The position numbers and the translations under genes are program-made. A stretch of 64,000 nucleotides of DNA, taken from assembly GCA_021776245.1 (NCBI GenBank), contig JAJFGF010000068.1, positions 124,001-188,000 on the forward strand, written 5' to 3'. Origin of the DNA: Hyphococcus sp. GTDB taxonomy: Bacteria; Pseudomonadota; Alphaproteobacteria; Caulobacterales; Parvularculaceae. Shown here in pieces: positions 54,914 to 63,856 of the stretch. Under the pieces are notes generated by a model that had not been told where the DNA came from, made no database searches, and saw nothing but the letters and a program-made list of their open reading frames with translations. The stretch's first letter is position 1; each line of letters opens with the position of its first letter.

Positions 54914-56173
54914 ATGGCCAAACAGCTCGACATGATTACGCTTGGATGCCGCCTTAATGCAGTGGAGAGCGAAGCTATGCGCGGTCTCGCCGATGCGGCC
55001 GGTTTTAGCGACGCCGTCGTCATAAACACCTGCGCCGTCACTAATGAAGCTGTGCGCAGCGCCCGCCAACGCATCCGCCGCGCCCGGCGCGAACGACCCG
55101 GCGCGCAGATTATTGTCACCGGCTGCGGCGCACAGATTGACGCGGAAAGTTTTGCGGCGATGCCGGAAGTTGACGCTGTTATCGGCAATCAGGAAAAGCT
55201 GGCGCCGGAAGAATGGCGCGCCCTGGCCGAAAACGACGCAAACCCCATACGCGTCAACGATATTATGTCTGTGCGCGAAACCGCGGGGCACATGATCAAT
55301 GGCTATGGCGATCGCGCGCGCGCATTTTTACAGGTTCAAAACGGCTGCGACCATCGTTGTACTTTTTGCATCATTCCCTATGGCCGCGGCAATTCCCGGT
55401 CTGTACCGATCACCGCCGCAGTGATGCAAGCGCGCCGGCTCGTCGACAAAGGGCATCGTGAAATTGTCCTTACAGGGGTCGACATTACCTCTTACGGCGG
55501 CGACCTTGAGGGCGCGCCGACGCTCGGAACTCTCGTTAATGCAATCCTCGACCAGGTTCCTGAGCTTTACCGCCTGCGCCTTTCATCAATCGACGGGGCG
55601 GAGATCGATGCGGCGCTCTATGAACGCATCACAGACGATGAACGCGTAGCGCCCTATCTTCATCTGTCATTGCAGGCCGGCGACAACATGATCCTTAAGC
55701 GGATGAAACGGCGTCACACCCGCGAACAGGCGATTACCCTGTGCCAGGCAATCCGGGCGCGCAGACCAGATGTCGCCTTCGGCGCAGACATTATTGCGGG
55801 CTTTCCGACCGAAACCGAAGCGATGTTTCAGCGCAGCATCGATATCATTGATGAGGCGGGATTGAATTACCTTCATGTCTTCCCATTTTCCCCGCGAGAA
55901 GGGACCCCCGCTGAGCGCATGCCGCAAGTGGCGCGATCTGTAGTTAAGAAGCGCGCTGCGCGCTTGCGGGCAAAAGGCCGTCTTGCACTGCATAAATTTC
56001 TCGACGGGCTGGTCGGCAGCGCCGAATACGCCGTTCGGGAAAGCGGCGGGCGGGCGCGACTCGGTAATTTTGCGAGTGTGAAATTGTCGGGCAAAAGCAG
56101 TGAGGTCGGCTCAATCGCCAGGTTGAGACTCACCGCTCGTGACGGCGATCATCTTATTGGCGTCCGAATTTAA
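54914..56173 (+). CDS. mtaB: tRNA (t6A37) methylthiotransferase MtaB
   Basis: 419 residues of the MiaB-like radical SAM family. The N-terminal cluster cysteines are in TLGCRLN, INTCAVT and VTGCGAQ; the radical SAM cysteines in NGCDHRCTFC; and a C-terminal TRAM domain ends at GDHLIGVRI. It makes ms2t6A37 from t6A37, so it depends on the TsaE pathway encoded at 15261. Start MAKQLDMITLGCRLN; 57 bp before ftsY, a common order. Confidence 0.94.
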   Translation: MAKQLDMITLGCRLNAVESEAMRGLADAAGFSDAVVINTCAVTNEAVRSARQRIRRARRERPGAQIIVTGCGAQIDAESFAAMPEVDAVIGNQEKLAPEEWRALAENDANPIRVNDIMSVRETAGHMINGYGDRARAFLQVQNGCDHRCTFCIIPYGRGNSRSVPITAAVMQARRLVDKGHREIVLTGVDITSYGGDLEGAPTLGTLVNAILDQVPELYRLRLSSIDGAEIDAALYERITDDERVAPYLHLSLQAGDNMILKRMKRRHTREQAITLCQAIRARRPDVAFGADIIAGFPTETEAMFQRSIDIIDEAGLNYLHVFPFSPREGTPAERMPQVARSVVKKRAARLRAKGRLALHKFLDGLVGSAEYAVRESGGRARLGNFASVKLSGKSSEVGSIARLRLTARDGDHLIGVRI

Positions 56174-56230
56174 AGGTATCCGAGCGCTGCCATTACAGCG
56201 TAACGCGATTGTCAAAGGAACGAGACGCCT

Positions 56231-57388
56231 GTGTCGAATAATTTTTTCTCCGGCCTGTTTGGAAAGAAGAAAAAACCAGCGGACGACCCGCCGCCGTCCG
56301 CTGTTGACGCGCGCGCCGCTGACGGGTCGCAAAAAGCGCCCGAAGACGCCGCAGACGCAAATCCTGCGCGTGAAATGCAGCACCATCAGGAACAGGAACC
56401 GCCGCCGCCCGAGGCGCCAGCGTCGGCGGCTGCTTTTGATGCAGTCACTGAGACAGCGCCCGAGGCGAAAAAAAATTGGTTTTCCCGGCTTACCCACGGT
56501 CTGTCAAAATCCTCCGACAAACTCACCGACGGCGTCTCCTCGATTTTTAACAAACGCCGGCTCAACGATGAGACGCTTGAGGAACTCCACGATCTATTGA
56601 TCACAGCCGATCTGGGCGTCGCCGCCGCCGAGCGGATTACTGACGCCCTCGCACAGGATAAATTCGACAAAGAGATCAGTGACGAAGAAATCTACGCCGC
56701 CCTCGCCGGCGAAGTCGCAGAAACGCTTGCGCCGCTGGAAAAACCATTGACGATCGACCGCGAAAAAAAACCGCACATCATTTTGATGATCGGCGTCAAT
56801 GGCGCAGGCAAAACAACAACCATCGGCAAACTGGCCCAAAAATATAAAGATGACGGGCTCAATGTAATGCTTGCCGCTGGCGACACTTTCCGCGCCGCCG
56901 CGATTGAACAGCTGGGAGTCTGGGGCGCGCGCACCGGCGCGCCTGTTATTGCCCGCGATGTCGGCGCCGATGCGGCAGGCGTGGCTTTTGACGCGGTCAA
57001 GGAAGCACAAAGCGGCGGCAAGGACGTCTTGATCATCGACACCGCAGGACGCCTGCAGAACAAGACCGTCCTGATGGAAGAACTTGCCAAGGTCGTGCGG
57101 GTCATCAAAAAACTTGATGAAACGGCGCCCCATGACGTGGTTCTGGTGCTCGACGCTACTGTTGGGCAGAACGCAGTGAGCCAGGCCCAGGCATTTTCAG
57201 AGATCGCCGGTGTCACCGGGATTGTAATGACCAAGCTCGACGGCACAGCGCGCGGCGGCGTCCTGGTGGCGATTGCCGATAAATTTGCGCTGCCGATCCA
57301 CTATGTCGGCGTCGGAGAGAGCGTTGATGACTTGCAGCCATTTAACGCTGAGGGTTTTGCCCGCGCCCTTGCAGGCATCAGCGAATAA
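56231..57388 (+). CDS. ftsY: Signal recognition particle receptor FtsY
   Basis: 385 residues from a GTG at 56231. An acidic, Ala/Pro-rich A domain (about 1-95) precedes the NG domain: G1 GVNGAGKTTTIGKLA, DTFRAAAIEQL, DTAGRLQNKTVLMEEL and TKLDGTARGG. It docks SRP-ribosome complexes at the inner membrane by joint GTP hydrolysis with Ffh. Followed by yciB after 36 bp. Confidence 0.96.
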   Translation: MSNNFFSGLFGKKKKPADDPPPSAVDARAADGSQKAPEDAADANPAREMQHHQEQEPPPPEAPASAAAFDAVTETAPEAKKNWFSRLTHGLSKSSDKLTDGVSSIFNKRRLNDETLEELHDLLITADLGVAAAERITDALAQDKFDKEISDEEIYAALAGEVAETLAPLEKPLTIDREKKPHIILMIGVNGAGKTTTIGKLAQKYKDDGLNVMLAAGDTFRAAAIEQLGVWGARTGAPVIARDVGADAAGVAFDAVKEAQSGGKDVLIIDTAGRLQNKTVLMEELAKVVRVIKKLDETAPHDVVLVLDATVGQNAVSQAQAFSEIAGVTGIVMTKLDGTARGGVLVAIADKFALPIHYVGVGESVDDLQPFNAEGFARALAGISE

Positions 57389-57424
57389 CACACTTATTCT
57401 TCATCAAGACGACAAGGAAACGCC

Positions 57425-58180
57425 ATGAGCGATGCGGCGGCAAAAGGTAAAAAGCTTTCCGGCGGAGCCAAATTCGCCGTTGATATGGGCCCGCTTGCCA
57501 TATTCATGATCGCCTACTTTCTCGGCGGTCGCCTGGCGCCGCTCATCGGCGATCTCGCCGGCCATGAATGGCGCCTGCGCCAGGGCGCCGAAATGTATCT
57601 CGCGGTTGCCGCCTTCATGCCGTCTTTTGCCATTGCATTCGTATACAGCGTGTGGCGAGAGCGCCGCATCGCGCCGATGTTGCTGGTGAGCGGCGTTATT
57701 ATCGGCGTTTTGGGGACGCTCACGCTTGTTCTCCAAAACAAGACATTCTTTTATATGAAGCCGACGATTGTTTATCTCTTGTTCGCCGGCATGCTTTATG
57801 GCGGCATGGCGACCGGGCGAAATTTCATGCGTACTGTTTTCGATGGCGCGCTTCACTTGCCTGATGAAGCGTGGCGCACGCTGACCATTCGCTACAGCAT
57901 TTTTTTTACAGCGCTTGCAATATTGAACGAGATTGCCTGGCGCTGGCTAACAAAGGACTGTCCTCCCGAAGCGCCCGCGCCGCCAGGATCAGGCGCATGG
58001 AGTTGGTTGCTGGCCGAAGGCGGCGTTGTCGAAGTCGCGAAATGTACGGGAGAAGCCGACTGGGTAAAGCTGAAAGCAATCGGCTTTACCGCCATCAGCC
58101 TTGTTTTCACCGGCCTTCAGGCGCCGTTCATCGCCAAACATATGGCTGACGAGGCGCCACCAGAAAACAAGGGCTCCTAG
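57425..58180 (+). CDS. Inner membrane protein YciB / intracellular septation protein A
   Basis: 251 residues, with about six hydrophobic segments. YciB family signs: MGPLAIFMIAYFLGG, NKTFFYMKPTIVYLLFA, IFFTALAILNEIAWRW. E. coli YciB interacts with cell elongation and division machinery. Compared with typical homologs (about 180 residues) it carries an extra stretch, from CPPEAPAPPGSGAWSWL to CTGEADWVKLK, before the last helix. Its TAG stop is the first three bases of an inverted-repeat element (58178-58315). Confidence 0.85.
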   Translation: MSDAAAKGKKLSGGAKFAVDMGPLAIFMIAYFLGGRLAPLIGDLAGHEWRLRQGAEMYLAVAAFMPSFAIAFVYSVWRERRIAPMLLVSGVIIGVLGTLTLVLQNKTFFYMKPTIVYLLFAGMLYGGMATGRNFMRTVFDGALHLPDEAWRTLTIRYSIFFTALAILNEIAWRWLTKDCPPEAPAPPGSGAWSWLLAEGGVVEVAKCTGEADWVKLKAIGFTAISLVFTGLQAPFIAKHMADEAPPENKGS

Positions 58181-58315
58181 AGCCGGATCGTATATCGTTG
58201 AATGACCTCCTGCTCAGAATTCTTGTTTGTCGCGTGACCGAAGCCGAAGTTTGGCGGCGAAGTCGCCAAACGGACATCGTTGAAAGCGGCGCTTTCAACT
58301 CCTGATCACGCTCTA
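58178..58315. repeat. 138-bp intergenic element with inverted ends and two hairpins
   Basis: The ends TAGAGC-CG-GATC (58178-58189) and GATC-AC-GCTCTA (58304-58315) are inverted repeats (10 of 12). Inside are two hairpins: GTTTGGCG/CGCCAAAC (58249-58256, 58264-58271) and GTTGAAAGC/GCTTTCAAC (58279-58287, 58291-58299). The left end gives the TAG stop of yciB, and the right end gives the TAG stop of the NUDIX gene on the other strand. No coding capacity. Confidence 0.75.
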
Positions 58316-58846
58316 AAGCCCGTCAACGGGATTGGAAAAAGGCGGGAAATCGCCGCGTCCCCGTGACTCGCGGAAATGCCGCAGCGCCCAGCCAACTGTC
58401 GGAAAGGCAAGCTCCGGCCACGGGATATCGTCCCAATCAAAAAGCCCAACTTCTGCGCTTTCAGGTCCGGCGGCGATCGTCGGTGACACCAGACGCGCCC
58501 GGAACATCAATTGAACCTGTGATATACGCGGCACACTGTAAACCGCCATCAAGCGGTCGATTTCCAGTTTTGCGCAGGCCTCTTCCGCAGCTTCGCGCAG
58601 CGCGCCGTCTTCAGCAGTTTCGCCCAATTCCAAATAGCCGGCAGGAAGCGTCCAGTAACCTTTGCGCGGATCAATTGCACGGCGGCACAAAAGGATTTTG
58701 TCGTCCCAAATCGCAACTGAGCCGACAACGATCTTCGGATTTTGATAGTCGACAAAACCGCAAGCTGCGCATACCGAGCGTTCAATATTGTCCCCGGGCG
58801 GAATGCTGCGCTCGAATTTGGGTTCCTGTTTTTTGGTGTATGTCAT
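58313..58846 (-). CDS. NUDIX hydrolase
   Basis: 177 residues. A short N-terminal zinc-finger-like CAAC (about 25-28) is followed by the Nudix domain, whose box runs G-Y-L-E-L-G-E to REAAEEAC (about 69-91) with the metal-binding E residues of REAAEE. This N-terminal-finger type often acts on NADH or ADP-ribose derivatives, but only one CxxC pair is seen. Convergent with yciB; the stop lies in the repeat element. Confidence 0.9.
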   Translation of the reverse strand: MTYTKKQEPKFERSIPPGDNIERSVCAACGFVDYQNPKIVVGSVAIWDDKILLCRRAIDPRKGYWTLPAGYLELGETAEDGALREAAEEACAKLEIDRLMAVYSVPRISQVQLMFRARLVSPTIAAGPESAEVGLFDWDDIPWPELAFPTVGWALRHFRESRGRGDFPPFSNPVDGL

Positions 58847-59208
58847 TTTGTCGTCCGTTGGTGGAAATAGGCCCGTCTGCGGAATGTCCGTTCAGGGTGC
58901 AATCTTCAAACCTTTGTGACCTGCTGTTGCAATTTTGTCGATGACGGACTATGCGCTGTGGATTACAAAAGGCTCAGTACCGAAAGTCCGCGTCAGGTGC
59001 AATTTTACCGGATAATGGGGACGCAGATTTGGGACAAAATTGCGGGGACGTTTACACGAAAATCATGAACCAATGACCATGATCAAATCCTCGTTGTCGC
59101 ATCGCGATCACAACCTATGCCGCAAGCCTTGCGGCTGCGGCAAATGCCGGTCACACATCGCATTTCAGCTGAGCAGAATTTTTCCACAGGCCAAAAACGG
59201 AGAATTAA
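58847..59208. other. Non-coding region between NUDIX and MarR genes
   Basis: 362 bp between divergent starts, with no convincing gene. It is AT-richer near 58920-59040 and must hold both promoters. A loose 21-bp direct repeat (GTCCG...TGCAAT, 58886 and 58986, 15 of 21 matching) lies exactly 100 bp apart; it is too weak to name. Confidence 0.5.
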
Positions 59209-59754
59209 ATGGCTTATTCGCTTAAAAGCTCACCAGGTCACCTTCTGCGCCGCGCCCAGCAATATGCGCATGACCTATACGCCAAAGAGGTCAGCGCATC
59301 GGGTCCGACCCCGCGCCAATATGAAGTGCTGCACGTCGTCGCGCAAAACGCGGGTCTGAGCCAAACTGACCTCGTCGGTCATACGGGCATTGATCGCTCG
59401 ACGCTCGCCGACATGATCGCACGGATGATGAAGAAAGGCCTCCTGTCGCGCAAGCGCACTAAAGAAGACGCGCGCGCTAACGCCGTTTCGATTACCGCCT
59501 CAGGCCGGAAAATGCTGAATTCGGCCAATGCGAAAGTAGCAAAAGCAGAACGGGCCGCGCTTTCCGTGCTGCCGAAAAGTCAGCAGGCGGGTTTCATGAA
59601 GGCGCTGAAAGCTTACGCCGACGCGCTCGACAAAATCGAGGCGAACGCCGCCGCACCGAAGAAAAAGGCGACAAAGCGCAAAACGACAAAGCGTAAAGCG
59701 CCCGCCAAACGCAAAGCAGTAAAGCGTAAAGCAAAGCGCAAAACGAGACGCTAA
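59209..59754 (+). CDS. MarR family regulator with histone-H1-like basic tail
   Basis: 181 residues; ATG with GGAG six bases upstream. The MarR winged helix is at about 30-110: PTPRQYEVLHVVAQNAGLSQ, GIDRSTLADMIARMMKKGLL, RTKEDARANAVSITASGRKM. Residues 151-181 are a Lys/Arg tail built from KRKTT, KRKAP, KRKAV and KRKA units; 20 of 31 residues are basic. That tail resembles histone-H1-like and AlgP-type DNA-binding ends and is unusual on MarR proteins. It should increase non-specific DNA binding. Ligand and targets unknown. Confidence 0.85.
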   Translation: MAYSLKSSPGHLLRRAQQYAHDLYAKEVSASGPTPRQYEVLHVVAQNAGLSQTDLVGHTGIDRSTLADMIARMMKKGLLSRKRTKEDARANAVSITASGRKMLNSANAKVAKAERAALSVLPKSQQAGFMKALKAYADALDKIEANAAAPKKKATKRKTTKRKAPAKRKAVKRKAKRKTRR

Positions 59755-59788
59755 TGAGAATTAAGGCTCTCGGGTAAAGAGCAACAAG

Positions 59789-59819
59789 CGCCGCCGGTTT
59801 CTTCCGGCGGCGTTTTTTT
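59789..59819 (+). terminator. Intrinsic terminator after the marR gene
   Basis: CGCCGCCGG (59789-59797), loop TTTCTT, CCGGCGGCG (59804-59812), then seven T (59813-59819). A strong stem with a U-tract on the plus strand. Confidence 0.93.
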
Positions 59820-59825
59820 GCTCAT

Positions 59826-60347
59826 TTATTGTGAGCGCACCGGGGCCCATCCGTCCTGCGGCGGCAGCCCGCCGGCGCCTCCGGACCTGACGCCGCGAGC
59901 AGCATGCCCCCCATGCGCTAAAACGCGATCATACATAACGAGCGCAGCAGCAACTGAAAGATTGACGCAAAACCGTGTGGGGATTTTGACGATATGGGCG
60001 CACAACTCCTTTGCCGCCGCCGATAATTCGCCTTTTTCCGGGCCCAGCAAATATGCGGCGTTTAGCGGGTGACGAAAACTTGGCAATTCCACCGCCGCTT
60101 CGTCCAGCTCGACGCCAACCAGAACACACCCCTTTGGCAATCGAATATCGTCAATACAAGCCCATTCATAGAGCGGCAGATGGGTTACGCTTTTTGCCGT
60201 GTCCGAAAGATTAACTTCGCGCGCCTGGTGATGTGCGTTCACGGTAAACGCGAAGCTCGCCCCGAAAGCGTGGCCGGTGCGCAAAATGGCGCCAAGGTTC
60301 ATCGCCTTGGAAATACGCTCAGAACCAATTCCGAAATAGCCGCGCAT
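59826..60347 (-). CDS. SpoU/TrmH family RNA methyltransferase
   Basis: 173 residues from the ATG at 60347, which has GGAG five bases upstream; the ATG at 60365 lies ahead of that site. SPOUT knot motifs: ISKAMNLGAILRTGHAFGA (motif 1), AAYLLGPEKGELS (motif 2) and IPTRFCVNLSVAAALVMYDR (motif 3). It should methylate a ribose 2'-OH in rRNA or tRNA; the target is not certain. The C-terminal 25 residues are Gly-rich and unconserved. Confidence 0.9.
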   Translation of the reverse strand: MRGYFGIGSERISKAMNLGAILRTGHAFGASFAFTVNAHHQAREVNLSDTAKSVTHLPLYEWACIDDIRLPKGCVLVGVELDEAAVELPSFRHPLNAAYLLGPEKGELSAAAKELCAHIVKIPTRFCVNLSVAAALVMYDRVLAHGGHAARGVRSGGAGGLPPQDGWAPVRSQ

Positions 60348-60394
60348 TGAGGCTCCATTTGTCATCGCGGCTATTGCGCCAGCCGCCGGCCGTT

Positions 60395-60475
60395 GAGCGC
60401 ATTCTGAAAAAGTCGGCGCATAGGATCAACTCTAACCTCACGCGGGTTTTAATGCGCGACAAAACAATAAACTAG
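60395..60475. repeat. Diverged copy of the dispersed palindromic element
   Basis: GAGCGCATTC (60395-60404) and AATGCGCGACAAAACAATAAACTAG (60451-60475; 23 of 25 bases match 14209-14233) bound the same left hairpin as at 14170-14273, with AAAAAGT...GCG and GTTTT preserved in between but a longer loop. The terminal palindrome of the 14-kb copy is absent; the sequence goes on with GCTGCG, as at 39028. Confidence 0.65.
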
Positions 60476-60547
60476 GCTGCGCCCGCCAGTTCAGTAATTT
60501 TCAACCCTGTCGCACGGTCAAGTAGACGCCGCCGTAGGTTTCAGGGC

Positions 60548-61066
60548 ATGATTAACGCCATGGCAGACACACCCACAGCGGATATTCCAGCAGACGAGCG
60601 CATCAAGTTCCTCGTGATCGCAACCGACTGTCCGGAAGCACGCCATGCAGCCTTTTTCGCCGGGCGGCGTGCAAAACGATCAACCGCACGCGTCACACTC
60701 TTGCATGTCATCGAGCCCCCGGAATTTGGCCATTGGGCGACCGTCGCCGAGACCATGCGCGCCGAGGCGCAAGAAAAAGCAGAATCAATTCTTCACGAAT
60801 TTGCCGCAGAGGTAAAAGCGCAGTCCGGCGAAGCTCCGGAAGAAATAATGCGCGAGGGTGTTGTCGTTGATGAAATCCGAAAATTAATCGAGGAAGACCC
60901 GCTGATCACTATATTATTTTTGGGGGCCTCAACGGAAACCAACAATCCAGGCCCATTGGTGTCGGCGCTCGCGCACAAACCGGCCTATCTCGGCGCAAGG
61001 CCAATACCGGTAACCGTCGTGCCAGGCTCACTGACCCGTGACGAGTTGCGCCGGTTGTCAGGATAA
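60548..61066 (+). CDS. Universal stress protein family protein
   Basis: 172 residues (ATG at 60548 or 60560). UspA fold: FLVIATDCPEARHAAFFAGR at the first strand, VTLLHVIEPP, then TILFLGASTETNNPGPLVS and PIPVTVVPGSL. The usual ATP-loop G-x2-G-x9-G-(S/T) is not clear, so it may not bind ATP. Role unknown. It lies 3 bp before the PLP enzyme gene. Confidence 0.85.
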   Translation: MINAMADTPTADIPADERIKFLVIATDCPEARHAAFFAGRRAKRSTARVTLLHVIEPPEFGHWATVAETMRAEAQEKAESILHEFAAEVKAQSGEAPEEIMREGVVVDEIRKLIEEDPLITILFLGASTETNNPGPLVSALAHKPAYLGARPIPVTVVPGSLTRDELRRLSG

Positions 61067-61069
61067 ACC

Positions 61070-62179
61070 ATGGACCGCGAAAAATTTCTTTTTCCAGGCA
61101 GGCACTATTTCCTGTCCCATTCTGTTGGCGCGCAGCCCAGGCTTTATGCGGATGCCATTGAAGCGGGTTATGCCGACCCGTGGCGGACTGACGGGGCCGG
61201 GGTTTGGGATGCATGGTTCGGGACGCTTGATCGCTTTCGCGCCGGGCTTGCGCCGCTGATTGGCGCCAATGCTGAGGACATTTGCCCACAGGCAAATGTA
61301 TCAAGCGCCTTGTCAAAGATTCTCTTTTCACTTCCCGAACGTGGCGGGCGCCGCAAGATTGTTCTTACTGAAGATGATTTTCCAACGGTGGGTTTCGCCC
61401 TCGGTCAGGCGCGGCGCATGGGTTATGAACTCGTATTTTTACCCGGCGGGCCGCAGCTCGCTGACCCCGACGCCTGGGCGCCGGCATTTGCCGATGACGT
61501 CCAACTGGTCCTCGCGACCCATGTCTATTCCAATACGAGCATTATGGCCCCGGTCGCCGAAATCGCGCGGCGCGCAAGGGCAAGCGAGGTCTTCAGTATT
61601 CTCGACATCGCCCAGGCGGCCGGCGGCGTGCCGATAAAACTGATGGAGTGGGCGCCGGATTTTGCGGTTGGCACATCGCTCAAATATCTGTGTGGCGGCG
61701 CGGGCGCCGCTTTCCTTTGGGCCGCCGCTGAGGCCGCAGAACAATCTGCGCCGATTGATGTGGGATGGTTTTCCCACGAGGCGCCTTTTGAACTCGACAT
61801 TCGCAGGTTCGAATATGCAAAAGGCGCTGCGCGCTTTCTCGGCGGCACACCTTCAATTGCACCCTTCGCCGGCGCCATTGCAGGACAACAGATCTTAAAC
61901 ATGCATGGCGTGGACAAGATTTTCGCGCATAATCAGGCGCTGATATCGCGTCTGGTCGGCGCGCTGCCCGCTGATGCTCTTTTATCAATGACGCAGGAAG
62001 GCGCACGCGGCAATGGCGCCCTCATCAAGGTGCGCGATTATGACAAGGCGGCGGCGGCGCTATCGGCAGCCGGCGTCTGCCACGACACGCGCCTTGGAAC
62101 AGTAAGGGTCTCTGTTCATCTTTATAATGATGAAGCGGATATCGACGCGATTGTGGATGTTCTAACGCCCTATTTATAG
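61070..62179 (+). CDS. Class V aminotransferase / kynureninase-like PLP enzyme
   Basis: 369 residues of fold-type I. The PLP lysine is K205 in VGTSLKYLCGGAG, with D179 and Q182 (LDIAQAAGG) contacting the ring. The pattern DxxQxxG plus GTxKYLxGG recalls kynureninase, but the length is short (kynureninase is about 415) and no other tryptophan-catabolism gene is near, so the reaction is left open. Three bp after the stress-protein gene; its 3' end overlaps xth by six bases. Confidence 0.85.
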   Translation: MDREKFLFPGRHYFLSHSVGAQPRLYADAIEAGYADPWRTDGAGVWDAWFGTLDRFRAGLAPLIGANAEDICPQANVSSALSKILFSLPERGGRRKIVLTEDDFPTVGFALGQARRMGYELVFLPGGPQLADPDAWAPAFADDVQLVLATHVYSNTSIMAPVAEIARRARASEVFSILDIAQAAGGVPIKLMEWAPDFAVGTSLKYLCGGAGAAFLWAAAEAAEQSAPIDVGWFSHEAPFELDIRRFEYAKGAARFLGGTPSIAPFAGAIAGQQILNMHGVDKIFAHNQALISRLVGALPADALLSMTQEGARGNGALIKVRDYDKAAAALSAAGVCHDTRLGTVRVSVHLYNDEADIDAIVDVLTPYL

Positions 62180-62977
62180 CGACAATTTGAGCGTCACTGG
62201 CGCATGGTCCGAAGGCCGTTCCCAACCGCGTACGTCATCATGAATTCGATAGGCTTTGCGCCCGCCATTAAGCGCCGCTTTTTTCAGCGCCGGGCTCACC
62301 CAGATATGATCGAGCCGGCGGCCGCGATTGGATGCGCGCCAGTCGCGCGCCCGATAAGACCACCAGCTAAATAGCTTTTCCGGTTCCGGCACAAGTTCCC
62401 GGGCGACGTCCAGCCAGTCGTGAGAATCAATTACCTGGCTTAGTTTTTCAACTTCGACGGGCGTGTGCGAGACGACCTTTAGGAGCTGCTTGTGGGACCA
62501 GACATCATGTTCGGCCGGCGCCACATTGAGATCGCCGACGAGGACTGATTTCGATCGTGGCCCAAATTCGGAAAACCATGCGGTCATTTCATCGAGAAAA
62601 TCGAGCTTATGGGCGAATTTATCGTTTTTCACCGGGTCCGGTTCATCGCCGCCAGCAGGCACGTAAAAATTATGGATGCGCACGCCGCCAGGCAGCGACG
62701 CCGCGATATGACGGCTGTCGCTCTTTTCGCAAAAACTGCGCTTTTCGATCTTCTTCAAGGGCAGTCGCGAAGCAATGGCGACCCCGTGATATCCCGCCTG
62801 CCCGGATATTGCGAGATGCTCATAACCCGCCTGATGAAACGCCTTTGACGGAAAACTATCTTCGATACATTTGATTTCCTGCAGACACAAAACGTCCGGC
62901 GCTTCCTTTTTCAGAAATCGCGTAACCTGATCGATACGTAAGCGGACGGAATTGATATTCCAGGTCGTAATTTTCAT
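62174..62977 (-). CDS. xth: Exodeoxyribonuclease III
   Basis: 267 residues of the ExoIII/AP endonuclease family. Metal and catalytic residues: N8 region TTWNINSVR, E in VLCLQEIK, Y in HNFYVPAG, D-x-N in VGDLNVAP, and D/H in RLDHIWV and PSDHAPV. It cuts at abasic sites and removes 3' blocks in base excision repair. Convergent, overlapping the PLP enzyme gene by six bases. Confidence 0.94.
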   Translation of the reverse strand: MKITTWNINSVRLRIDQVTRFLKKEAPDVLCLQEIKCIEDSFPSKAFHQAGYEHLAISGQAGYHGVAIASRLPLKKIEKRSFCEKSDSRHIAASLPGGVRIHNFYVPAGGDEPDPVKNDKFAHKLDFLDEMTAWFSEFGPRSKSVLVGDLNVAPAEHDVWSHKQLLKVVSHTPVEVEKLSQVIDSHDWLDVARELVPEPEKLFSWWSYRARDWRASNRGRRLDHIWVSPALKKAALNGGRKAYRIHDDVRGWERPSDHAPVTLKLSL

Positions 62978-63085
62978 GAGTGTGACAAGCTTTGAGAGCG
63001 GCGGGAATGCGCAGGCCTAAGCGGGCGCCCCTTGCCCGTCAAGACGCGTTTGCGGCGCGGCCCGGGGCGCCATAAGAGCGTTATT

Positions 63086-63856
63086 GTGGAGCTCATCATT
63101 TCCCTATTGCCTGACGGACTGCCCTTGTGGGCGGCTATTGCGGCAATTTTCGCGAGCTTTTTTACAGCCGCATTGACAGCTGCTTTCGGACTTGGCGGCG
63201 GACTGGCGCTGCTTGCGGTGATGAGCGCGGTTTTTCCAGCGCCAGCCGTGGTCCCCGTCCATGGGGTCGCGCAGCTCGGCTCCAATGCCGGCCGCTTTTT
63301 TCTGCAGCGTAAGGATGTGGTCTGGCCGATCGTCCTGTGGTTCACGGCGGGCGGCGTGCTCGGCGCAAGTCTTGGCGGGCGTATTGCTGTTGAAATGCCT
63401 GTCTGGGCGCTGAGGGCCGGGGTCGGCGTTTTTATTCTTTTGACCATTTGGGGACCGCGCCCGAAAAGTTTTTCCCCAGGCGTGATGACTTTTTTTTCAA
63501 CAGGGGCGCTCGGGGCGTTTCTGACAATGTTCTTTGGCGCAACAGGCCCCATCGCTGCGACGATGCTGGCGGCGGCCAGGCTTGACCGGCTCAATCTCGT
63601 CGCCACCCATGCCGCCTGCATGTCAGCTCAGCACGGGCTGAAGATCGTCGCTTTTGGGCTGCTCGGCTTTGCCTACGGTCCTTGGGCCGTGGTTATCGCT
63701 GCGCTCCTGGCGTCAGGGTTTGCCGGCACAGCGCTGGGGACTCGTTTTTTGCGGCGGATGCCTGAAAAAACCTTCACGCACGGCTTCCGATACATTCTGA
63801 CCGCAATAGCACTCTACCTGCTTGCAGCCGCAGCGCTCGATTTCAAAACAAATTGA
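63086..63856 (+). CDS. TauE/SafE family sulfite exporter-like permease
   Basis: 256 residues from a GTG at 63086 (AAGAG seven bases upstream); an in-frame TTG at 63032 would add 18 basic residues. About eight hydrophobic segments, with the family pattern TAAFGLGGGLALLAVMS near the start and its weak repeat FGATGPIAATMLAAARLD in the second half. Family members move sulfur-containing anions; the substrate is not known. Confidence 0.87.
   Translation: MELIISLLPDGLPLWAAIAAIFASFFTAALTAAFGLGGGLALLAVMSAVFPAPAVVPVHGVAQLGSNAGRFFLQRKDVVWPIVLWFTAGGVLGASLGGRIAVEMPVWALRAGVGVFILLTIWGPRPKSFSPGVMTFFSTGALGAFLTMFFGATGPIAATMLAAARLDRLNLVATHAACMSAQHGLKIVAFGLLGFAYGPWAVVIAALLASGFAGTALGTRFLRRMPEKTFTHGFRYILTAIALYLLAAAALDFKTN

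Noticed and set aside
58886-59006. A 21-bp direct repeat exactly 100 bp apart
   Set aside because: Only 15 of 21 positions match without gaps; not distinguishable from chance.
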